Assembly: GCA_033722415.1 (NCBI GenBank)
Contig: JAWVZC010000258.1
Coordinates: forward strand, 1-6,243
Reading direction: 5' to 3'
DNA: 6,243 nt
Origin: JAMQKA01 sp033722415
Lineage (GTDB): Bacteria > Bacteroidota > Rhodothermia > Balneolales > Balneolaceae
Both the position numbers and the translations under genes were made by a program. Positions within the stretch are counted from its first letter, which is position 1. Each line of letters begins with the position of its first letter. Positions 1 through 6,012 of the stretch are shown here, piece after piece. The notes under the pieces are model-generated. The model was not told the origin of the DNA, made no database searches, and saw nothing but the letters and a program-made list of their open reading frames with translations.

Positions 1-141
1 GCACTGGTGGATCTGTATGAGGCGACCGGCGGGTCCAGCTGGGACAACAACAGCGGGTGGCTGCAGGGGAATCCCTCCGACAGCTGGTACGGGGTGGAGG
101 TGGACGCCGACGGGCGGGTGGTCCGGCTGGACCTGGCCGAC
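1..141. repeat. Terminal direct repeat, left copy (identical to 6103-6243)
   Basis: Read base by base, 1-141 is identical to 6103-6243. The repeat encodes the LRR N-cap of the secreted protein (ALVDLYEATG to RLDLAD) and stays in frame in both copies. Its length, exactly 141, and its position flush with both contig ends fit a k=141 de Bruijn closed path better than a biological terminal repeat. Confidence 0.97.
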
Positions 142-1530
142 AACAACCTGCGCGGGTCCGAGGGGCTGCCGGCCAGCATCGGCAACCTGACGCGGCTGCG
201 CTACCTGAACGTGATGTACAACCGCATTTCGGGCCCGCTGCCGGAGGTCCTGTTCACCCGGCTCCGCCGGCTGGTGTACCTGTACCTGAACTTTTCGACC
301 AGTGCCATGCCCAAGAGCCCGGACCTGCACGAGCAGACCCAGACCGGGGGCGGGGATATCCACACCGGCAAGACCGACCAGGGGGCCGGCAACAAGTTTA
401 CCGGGCAGATCCCCTCCACGTTTGACCTGCCGGAGCTGCAGTGGTTTGCCCTGTCGTGGACCGAGATTACGAAAGTGGCCCCGGAGGTGTTCACCTCCAG
501 CAAGCTGAGGGGGCTGTGGCTGGCCAACAACCCGGGGCTGGGGGGCAACCGGCAGACCATCCCCTCCTACATCGGACAGCTGACCGACCTGGAGCAGCTG
601 GCCCTCAACAGCAGCCCCGACCAGCCGGCCTGGGGCGGGCAGCTGCCGGCCGAGTTCGCCAACCTGACCAGCCTGAAGAGCCTGCGGCTGAGCCGCAACC
701 CGTTCACCGGGCGGTTCCCGGACCTGTCGGGGGCCACGGGCATGCAGACGTTTTTGATCGATCATACGGATTTCACCAGCGGGTTCCCCGCCTACGGGCT
801 GGACGGGGGGTGGCCGGAGATCAACGCCTTTCTGGCCAGCTTCACCGAGTTCAGCGACGCCTACCTGCCGGGGGATGCCCCGCACTCGCTGCGCACGCTA
901 AACCTGCCGGACACCGGCCTGGACGGGTCGCTGCCGGAGGGGGCGTTCCCGCGGCAGATGATCGTGACCGATTTCAGCTGGAATAGCCTGTCGGGGGCCA
1001 CCCCGCGGGACCTGCGGCACCTGGTGCGGATCCGGAACCTGCGCTGGAGCGACAACGACCTGGAGGGGCCCTGGCCGGAGCTGGACTGGACCAACCAGCA
1101 GCAGCTGACCAATTCGGCCGGGACGGTGGTGCACCCGCTGCGGAATTTCAGCCGGGCCCATTTCAACGGCAACCGCTACGTGTTTGCCGACATGCTGGTG
1201 GTCAGTGACGACGGCAAGACCCTGTTTGAGTGGTACCAGCAGGAGGCGGAGGCCTCGTTTCGCTACGGCAACCAGAAACCGTTTGGCAGCACCGCCGACA
1301 AGTCGGGCAGCCGGATCGACTTCAGCGGGGAGGTGACCCACCCCGACAACGAGTACCGGTGGTACCGCAACGGCAGCCAGCTGTCGGGGGCGTCCGGGAA
1401 CGTGCTGGATGCGGCCGCCTACGGGACCGGCACCTACCGGCTGGAGGTGACCAACCCCAACGTGCCGGGACTCACCCTGCAGAGCGTGGAGATCCAGGTC
1501 ACACAGTCCGACCTGGACGGCAGTGGAGAT
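1..1530 (+). other. GC-rich LRR/Ig cassette with compositional break inside the gene
   Basis: The first 1.5 kb of the gene is far richer in G+C than everything after it. In sampled 60-base blocks, 61-120 has 43 G/C and 1441-1500 has 39, while 1621-1680 has 30, 3061-3120 has 23 and the intergenic block 4441-4500 has 13. Leucine is almost always CTG in the cassette but mixed afterwards. The break coincides with a domain linker (SDLDGSGDTTNPPS) between the Ig-like domain and the first FN3 repeat. On the left, across the presumed junction, the change falls near 6070 just after the signal peptide. This suggests a separately acquired or separately evolving ligand-binding module. Strong selection on composition in the LRRs is a less likely explanation. 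Confidence 0.75.
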
Positions 1531-3855
1531 ACCACAAATCCACCGAGTGCCCCCACGCTAAGTTCCCCGGCAGATGGAGCTACGGGGATATCGACCAATC
1601 CTACACTTGATTGGAACAGTGTTTCAGGGGCCGATTCTTACCGGTTACAGCTGTCGAGTAATCCCGATTTTACCAACCTCACCACCGACCAAACGGGAAT
1701 ATCCGGTACCCAATACCAGGTGTCCAACCTTGCCAACAATGATACGTATTACTGGCGGGTGCAAGCTGTAAACAGTGCCGGCAGCAGTAACTGGTCGGCA
1801 GTGAGAGACTTTACCACGGTTGAATCCGGCAGTTCGACAACACTGTCCGCTCCTGCACCGGGTTCACCGAACGACGGGGCAACCGGTATTTCAACCTCTC
1901 CGACCCTGAGCTGGAGCAGTGTAGATGGAGCCGATAACTACAGGCTTCAACTTTCCGCTCAATCTGATTTCAGTTCTGTTGTGACAGATACGCTCAATCT
2001 CACGACAGCAGAATACCAGGCCAGTGGTTTAAACAACAGCACGACATACTACTGGCGGGTACTGGCCACCAGTGCCACCGATACGAGTAACTGGTCAGAA
2101 GTATATGATTTTACCACACACTCTTCATCAGATACCTCAACCCTGGCGGCTCCAACGTTGGTTTCGCCGTCCGATGATGCGGTAAACACAGGCCTGGAGC
2201 CAACCTTCGAATGGCAGCCGGTTAATGGTGCGGATTACTACATTTTACACACCAACAGGATTAATCCGGGGGAAATGGTAATCGAGGCCGAGGTAAATGG
2301 AACGAGTTTTACTCCCTCAGGGCCGCTGAATCCCGAAACCACCTTTGACTGGCGGGTCCGCGCGGTTAAAGATGGACAGGCAGGGGAATGGAGTGTGATA
2401 TGGAGATTTACTACGGGCAGTGGTTACGATTTTCCCTTGACCATTACCGGGACGGAAGGGATGCGGATGGTATCTTCTCCTGCTGCCAACACCACGCTGG
2501 CTGATCTCCTAGGTCCGTTGTGGAACCAGGGGGTAGAGGGCTCCGATGCCGAGCAGCAGGACCCAAACATATTTGTCTGGAATGAGGAGCAGCAATCTTT
2601 CGACGTGCCCTCTTCCATGTCCGATGTTATGGCACCGGGCGAAGGATACATTACCTGGGTGTTTGAGGACGATGATCCACTAACCGGGGGAGTACAGGGT
2701 GGTTTCCCGAAGGAACTGGGAGTTGACGGAACGGAAAATAACAGTCCTGTCGACGTTCCCGTGTCGGTTACCGATGCCAACAACTCCGGGGGCATTGATG
2801 GACAGGAGGGGTGGAACCTGGTGGGAAATCCCTATGGAACTACGATCCTGGTGGATGAAATCCTTGCCGCAGCTAAAGAGGTTAATCCACAGGTAAATGC
2901 CAATGTGTATGTCTGGGATCCCGCCCTGTTGGATTATGTGAGTTTACCGGAAGGGGAAGGACATGTGATCGAGCCATTCCAGGTGTTCTGGTTGCGATAT
3001 TTGTCTGAGGATACAGGAACGTTGACACTCGACAAGACTTTGCTATCTGCAGCAAACAAGCGTGCGAAATATGCCTCGCAGCGAAATAATGATGAAAATG
3101 ATAAGGAACAAGAAGTAACTTTCATCCTTGAGCAGGATAGTAGTCTTAGTGATGAATTCACTGTTGCATTTAGCGAAGGAGCCAGTGTTGGTGAAGATCT
3201 GATGGATGCTTATGACTTATCCTCATTAAATCCAATGTCCGATTTAAACCGTTCAAGATCCCTGAATATCTACAGCATATTCGCGGAAAATGAGAGGGAA
3301 ACGTTCGCACGAAATGTACTGCCTGCAAAATTTACGGATGAAATCGAGGTACAGATAGGCATTTCATCTGGCAGTAGCAGTGATATCACGATAAGTTGGT
3401 CAGAACTGCGGGTGCTCCCCTCTGGATGGACGCTGGAACTGAATGACAGGAGAACTGGAAAAACGATTGACCTCAGAACAACTGATTCCTATTCATATCG
3501 AACTGCTTCCGGTGTCGATAATGCCAGGTTTTTACTGAAAGTTTCACCGAACGGCTCAATAGAGAATCCTGGATACGTTGAAAAACCAGGGGCAATACGC
3601 CTTTCGCAAAACTATCCCAACCCATTTAATCCCACCACCGAGATATCTTATACTCTGAATCGTCAGGCGGAGGTGAACCTGACGATCTATAATCTACTGG
3701 GTAAAAAAATTGCTACCCTAGTGAATAACCGGGTACAGGGAGAGGGAAGTTACACGGTGCGTTTCAACGGCGTGTCGCTGACCAGTGGTATATATATTTA
3801 TCGATTATCGGTAGGGAACAAAGTAATGACCAAAAAGATGACGCTGGTTAAATAG
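1..3855 (+). CDS. Large secreted LRR / Ig-like / FN3 protein with T9SS type A sorting domain (5' end cut by contig edge)
   Basis: The reading frame is open from base 1 (GCA CTG GTG GAT) to a TAA/TAG-type stop at 3853-3855, giving 1,284 visible residues. The GTG at 7 is not a credible start, because the same sequence at 6103 lies 30 codons inside a gene with a signal peptide. Domains in order are: an LRR N-cap (LYEATGGSSW, then WYGVEVDADGRV); plant-type LRRs to about 1120 (LPASIGNLTRLRYLNV, NLTSLKSLRLSRNPFTG); an Ig-like domain about 1234-1503 (EYRWYRNGSQLSG, GTYRLEVTNP); three FN3-like repeats 1540-2415; a GWNLVGNPY module about 2425-3054; a poorly defined beta-rich region to about 3560; and a T9SS type A sorting domain about 3586-3852 (LSQNYPNPFNPTT, SGIYIYRL, KKMTLVK). 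The family role is export through the Sec and T9SS pathways to the cell surface or medium. A binding or adhesion function is inferred from LRR/Ig/FN3 content, and the ligand is unknown. GC content falls sharply near 1530. Function confidence is moderate; domain and secretion calls are strong. Confidence 0.93.
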   Translation, partial: ALVDLYEATGGSSWDNNSGWLQGNPSDSWYGVEVDADGRVVRLDLADNNLRGSEGLPASIGNLTRLRYLNVMYNRISGPLPEVLFTRLRRLVYLYLNFSTSAMPKSPDLHEQTQTGGGDIHTGKTDQGAGNKFTGQIPSTFDLPELQWFALSWTEITKVAPEVFTSSKLRGLWLANNPGLGGNRQTIPSYIGQLTDLEQLALNSSPDQPAWGGQLPAEFANLTSLKSLRLSRNPFTGRFPDLSGATGMQTFLIDHTDFTSGFPAYGLDGGWPEINAFLASFTEFSDAYLPGDAPHSLRTLNLPDTGLDGSLPEGAFPRQMIVTDFSWNSLSGATPRDLRHLVRIRNLRWSDNDLEGPWPELDWTNQQQLTNSAGTVVHPLRNFSRAHFNGNRYVFADMLVVSDDGKTLFEWYQQEAEASFRYGNQKPFGSTADKSGSRIDFSGEVTHPDNEYRWYRNGSQLSGASGNVLDAAAYGTGTYRLEVTNPNVPGLTLQSVEIQVTQSDLDGSGDTTNPPSAPTLSSPADGATGISTNPTLDWNSVSGADSYRLQLSSNPDFTNLTTDQTGISGTQYQVSNLANNDTYYWRVQAVNSAGSSNWSAVRDFTTVESGSSTTLSAPAPGSPNDGATGISTSPTLSWSSVDGADNYRLQLSAQSDFSSVVTDTLNLTTAEYQASGLNNSTTYYWRVLATSATDTSNWSEVYDFTTHSSSDTSTLAAPTLVSPSDDAVNTGLEPTFEWQPVNGADYYILHTNRINPGEMVIEAEVNGTSFTPSGPLNPETTFDWRVRAVKDGQAGEWSVIWRFTTGSGYDFPLTITGTEGMRMVSSPAANTTLADLLGPLWNQGVEGSDAEQQDPNIFVWNEEQQSFDVPSSMSDVMAPGEGYITWVFEDDDPLTGGVQGGFPKELGVDGTENNSPVDVPVSVTDANNSGGIDGQEGWNLVGNPYGTTILVDEILAAAKEVNPQVNANVYVWDPALLDYVSLPEGEGHVIEPFQVFWLRYLSEDTGTLTLDKTLLSAANKRAKYASQRNNDENDKEQEVTFILEQDSSLSDEFTVAFSEGASVGEDLMDAYDLSSLNPMSDLNRSRSLNIYSIFAENERETFARNVLPAKFTDEIEVQIGISSGSSSDITISWSELRVLPSGWTLELNDRRTGKTIDLRTTDSYSYRTASGVDNARFLLKVSPNGSIENPGYVEKPGAIRLSQNYPNPFNPTTEISYTLNRQAEVNLTIYNLLGKKIATLVNNRVQGEGSYTVRFNGVSLTSGIYIYRLSVGNKVMTKKMTLVK
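1540..2415 (+). repeat. Three tandem FN3-like domain repeats within the secreted protein
   Basis: Three modules of about 92 residues follow each other at roughly 1540-1818, 1846-2118 and 2143-2415. Each begins with (A)P.L.SP.DGA.(T)GI, continues with PTL.W..V.GAD.Y.L, and ends with T.(Y/F)(Y/D)WRV.A followed by WS....FTT. Copies 1 and 2 are the closest pair in protein and DNA (both contain ACTGGCGGGT at the YWRV strand); copy 3 is more diverged. Short Ser/Thr-rich linkers separate them. Such repeats normally act as spacers holding a binding domain away from the cell surface. Confidence 0.85.
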
Positions 3856-4579
3856 TACCACCGGACATCCCAGGTCAACAGTAATAGGTAACAGCAAGGC
3901 GGAATAAAACCCTATGATACTACTACATTACGTCTTTTGCTGAAGCCCCGAACCGTTTGTGTGACCACCCGATACCGGGCCATTTGACGTCAGTGTTAAA
4001 AGTAACTGGTATTGGGTATTCTTCTCAGGGCACAGTACGTGAAGACCGGTATATCACTCCGCAGCTGTTCGTCAGAAACTTCTTACCGACCTCTCAGATT
4101 ACTACAAACGGAGATGGGTATTTTTCAGCCCTGAATTCACTGTAATTTCTTGTGAACCTTGGAATTATACGAGTTCACCTTTAATTCTAACATCCATTCG
4201 ATGTAAAATTTTGTCATCCGACTATTCCCATGCCTGGTCCCTGCGCTCCGAGTTGAGACGTTTTGCGTCGAGTTGGTTAAGAACACGAGATAGCGGATCC
4301 TCAATTTGGGGTCTACCGCAGAGCTGATGTGAACCGAAAAGCGGCAACAATTCCTGTCAATTGCTTATCTCGAACTAACGTTACTTCTGTTGAGAAATGC
4401 GGGCTCAGCCTCTATAGATTTATAACTGGAAAACTTCCTCCACAGCAACTTCTCTTTTCTTATTAAATAAATTAATGAAAAATAATTATATAAATTCCGC
4501 TGTACTTTGTACCTATATAGTATGTGGATAATGTTTGTCCCAACTTGCCGTAGCATACATTCATTCAATGAGAGTTTGA
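3856..4579. other. Stretch without an intact gene downstream of the secreted protein
   Basis: No convincing gene, tRNA or rRNA is visible here. I see no strong rho-independent terminator after the stop at 3855. A 94-codon stop-free run exists in plus frame 2 (4043-4324) with no start or ribosome site, and a 62-codon ORF in plus frame 3 (3957-4145) overlaps it; neither resembles a family I know. From about 4440 to 4530 the sequence is very AT-rich (13 G/C in 4441-4500), a typical promoter-like or intergenic composition. A weak inverted repeat GTGAAC/GTTCAC lies at 4152-4157 and 4173-4178. The segment may include the remains of a decayed gene. Confidence 0.5.
4506..4537 (+). promoter_or_regulatory. 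Candidate Bacteroidota-type promoter in AT-rich block
   Basis: TTTG at 4506-4509 is followed 19 bases later by TAATGTTTG (4529-4537). This resembles the Bacteroidota consensus TTTG-N(17-23)-TAnnTTTG, but with one extra base inside the -7 box. It sits at the edge of the most AT-rich block in the window and points toward the methyltransferase about 450 bases downstream. The call rests on composition and one imperfect match only. Confidence 0.2.
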
Positions 4580-4987
4580 CGCTGTTTTTGCTATTATGAT
4601 TGGAATTTTTATCCCTTTTCAACGGACCGGTATACGGTAGCCCCTGGACACTATACCGTTAAGCGGAGCCATGACCATGTTACGGAATTTCATTACGAGA
4701 TCAGCGGCCTGGAGGGCGAAATATATCTGATTTCTCATGCAGTAGTGAGTGGGTTTATCCCCTGAGTTTATGGAACAGGATGAGTCCACAGTCCCCTTCG
4801 TATTCAGAAATGTTTGCGCTTTTTCATTGAACCTGCTTGCTCGTAGGGACCCAATTGAAACTATTGTCAAATTCAATGCTTGATCTCTGATACGACTTTG
4901 GGAGCGGAGGAAATTACCGGTAATATATGGTATGTTGAAATGACAATACCTAAACATGACGTTTTTAAAAAGAGGAGAGGGCTGTGA
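4580..4987 (+). pseudogene. Possible decayed gene remnant ending in overlap with the methyltransferase start
   Basis: Three plus-strand stop-free segments follow one another and read like one protein with frameshifts: frame 2 from 4580 to the stop at 4763 (includes HVTEFHYEISGLEGEIYLIS), frame 3 about 4761-4883 (STVPFVFRNVCAFSLNLLAR), and frame 2 again from 4859 to TGA 4985-4987 (GAEEITGNIWYVEMTIPKHD). The last stop overlaps the GTG start of the methyltransferase as GTGA, the usual arrangement of coupled genes in an operon. This suggests an upstream operon partner that has lost its frame at least twice. I do not recognise the family. The segments are short enough that chance openness is possible, and an unrelated 129-codon ORF on the opposite strand covers nearly the same bases, so this is a suggestion only. 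Confidence 0.3.
4972..4977 (+). promoter_or_regulatory. Shine-Dalgarno GAGGAG for the methyltransferase
   Basis: GAGGAG ends 6 bases before the GTG at 4984, near-ideal spacing in a purine-rich stretch. It supports GTG 4984 over the in-frame ATG at 5014, which has no comparable site. Confidence 0.65.
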
Positions 4988-5164
4988 AATTTCGAAGTCT
5001 GGCAGCACATTACATGCCTAGGTTCATAAAAAAAATTCTACGAGCGTACAAGAAGAAAACTGCACGTAAAAAATTTGAATCCCTCGATTCACTGGAATGT
5101 GATCCATCCAGCTTGTTGATGCGTGATGCAATTCCATTATCAAAAATAGTGCGATCGAACCGTA

Positions 5165-5845
5165 TTGATGCTCTTTGGAAAGAGTCGAAACAAAAATTGG
5201 CTGGATTCAAATTACCGGGTGATACCGGGGGGGGTGAATCCCGGTGACAGAAAAGCCTTGTTCTATCTTGTCAGCTATTTTAAGCCATTACACGTCCTGG
5301 AAATTGGTACCCATATAGGTGTTTCGACCCTCCATATTGCCTCCGCGATGGCTCATTACCGGGCAAGAGATCCTAAAAATATCGGCATGGTGAGTTTGGA
5401 TTTCAGAGATGTAAATTCATCGTACGAAAAGCCTTGGCTGAAATATGGGACGAAGTATACTCCTGCCCGGATGGTCTACATGCTGCACTATGACGATTTT
5501 TTAACCTTCAAAACGATGAGGTCCCTCGATTTTTTTTCGAGAACCACACAAAAGTTTGATTTCATTTTTCTCGACGGTAATCATTCCGCATCTGCAGTCT
5601 ACCGGGAGATACCTTCGGCCCTGGAAGTTCTTGAAGATGATGGGGTTATCCTGCTTCACGATTATTTCCCGGATAATGAACCAATTTGGGACAATGGGAA
5701 GAAAATTTCAGGGCCATATCTTGCCGTTGAACGCCTTATTAAAGAGGGAGCAAATCTGGGGGTATTGCCACTGGGGAAATTGCCCTGGAAAACCAAGGGA
5801 GATTCCCGCCTGACAAGTCTTGCACTACTGTTTCACAAGAATTAG
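5165..5845 (+). CDS. Catalytic fragment of the methyltransferase as read in frame 2
   Basis: Taken literally, the longest open frame over the catalytic domain begins at TTG 5165 or ATG 5168 and gives about 226 residues. Its first 22 or so residues (MMLFGKSRNKNWLDSNY) are an out-of-frame reading of the upstream part and probably not native; no Shine-Dalgarno precedes either start. A GTG at 5234-5236, immediately after the G run, could in principle serve as an internal start. Complete SAM-binding and FLDGNH motifs are retained, so the fold could persist, but the N-terminal helix region that normally precedes motif I would be lost. Confidence 0.55.
   Translation: MMLFGKSRNKNWLDSNYRVIPGGVNPGDRKALFYLVSYFKPLHVLEIGTHIGVSTLHIASAMAHYRARDPKNIGMVSLDFRDVNSSYEKPWLKYGTKYTPARMVYMLHYDDFLTFKTMRSLDFFSRTTQKFDFIFLDGNHSASAVYREIPSALEVLEDDGVILLHDYFPDNEPIWDNGKKISGPYLAVERLIKEGANLGVLPLGKLPWKTKGDSRLTSLALLFHKN
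5227..5234 (+). repeat. Homopolymer G8 tract at the frameshift point
   Basis: Eight consecutive G lie exactly where the methyltransferase changes frame. Seven or ten G would restore the frame. Poly-G tracts are known substrates of slipped-strand mispairing in phase-variable surface-modification genes of other bacteria; that role here is inference. Confidence 0.9.
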
Positions 5846-6012
5846 GAGAAATGCCGTTTATCATTAAAACCGAGTCTATTGAAGGTTTCGGATGTATCAA
5901 GACTAGAAAGTAAATCGTTAATAGGGAGGCAATCGCTGCCGAATAATCACTAAACAAATGTTATGAGGCTACTAATAAATATATGATTTCGGCTGAAGGT
6001 ATTAGAAATTCG
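5846..6012. other. Spacer between methyltransferase and secreted-protein gene
   Basis: This short non-coding leader of the LRR gene holds only weak signals. There is a 20-residue ORF (5851-5913, MPFIIKTESIEGFGCIKTRK) starting 5 bases after the methyltransferase stop, with GGAG too close to its ATG to be convincing, and a 4-bp hairpin GGCA/TGCC near 5926-5939. Any promoter for the secreted protein should lie here, but I see no clean -33/-7 pair. Confidence 0.45.

Larger units (their letters stand above)
4984..5845 (+). pseudogene. Class I SAM-dependent methyltransferase, frameshifted at a G8 tract
   Basis: Frame 1 from GTG 4984 runs to a stop at 5245-5247; frame 2 then carries the catalytic domain to TAG 5843-5845. 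Removing one G from the eight at 5227-5234 joins them as KLPGDTGG-VNPGDRKALFYL, one protein of 286 residues. In that numbering: a basic N-terminus (about 12-30, FIKKILRAYKKK); SAM-binding motif I VLEIGTHIGVSTLHIA at 104-119; FDFIFLDGNHSASAVYREI at 191-209 with Asp197 and His200; and LEDDGVILLHDYF at 216-228. This order matches Methyltransf_24-like enzymes, which commonly methylate sugars or small molecules in surface-glycan or secondary-metabolite clusters. The substrate here is unknown. The upstream part has no catalytic motif and the downstream part lacks the native start, so the enzyme is probably off in this form unless the tract slips or a +1 ribosomal shift occurs. A sequencing or assembly indel is the alternative. 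Confidence 0.8.

Noticed and set aside
201..1341. Several long minus- and alternate-frame ORFs over the LRR region
   Set aside because: They are expected by-products of very high GC with few stop codons. Their proteins are Arg/Gly/Pro-rich, without domains, and the real frame is unambiguous.
1540..2415. Tandem DNA similarity read as a diversity-generating template/variable repeat pair
   Set aside because: The similarity follows FN3 domain conservation, shows no adenine-biased substitution, and no reverse transcriptase is present.
3957..4145. Plus-strand ORF of 62 codons
   Set aside because: No Shine-Dalgarno, no recognisable domain, and it overlaps a longer stop-free run in another frame.
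4365..4622. Minus-strand ORF of 85 codons
   Set aside because: It lies in the AT-rich block, has low-complexity Asn/Lys/Ser content, and shows no ribosome site or family resemblance.
4617..4664. Possible integron attC-like site (CAACGG ... CCGTTAAGC)
   Set aside because: GTTAAGC fits the core-site pattern, but the partner box lacks the expected purine, the inner arms do not pair as L boxes, and no integrase or cassette array is present.
4619..5008. Minus-strand ORF of 129 codons
   Set aside because: It has no recognisable motif or ribosome site, it overlaps the well-supported methyltransferase start and Shine-Dalgarno on the other strand, and its composition is unlike a conserved protein. 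It is most likely a shadow of formerly coding plus-strand sequence.
4911..5218. Ten-base direct repeat AAATTACCGG at 4911-4920 and 5209-5218
   Set aside because: It is too short, occurs only twice, and the second copy lies inside coding sequence; chance is sufficient.
5851..5913. 20-residue ORF directly after the methyltransferase stop
   Set aside because: GGAG is only 2 bases from the ATG, there is no hydrophobic or basic signature, and nothing suggests a known small-protein family.
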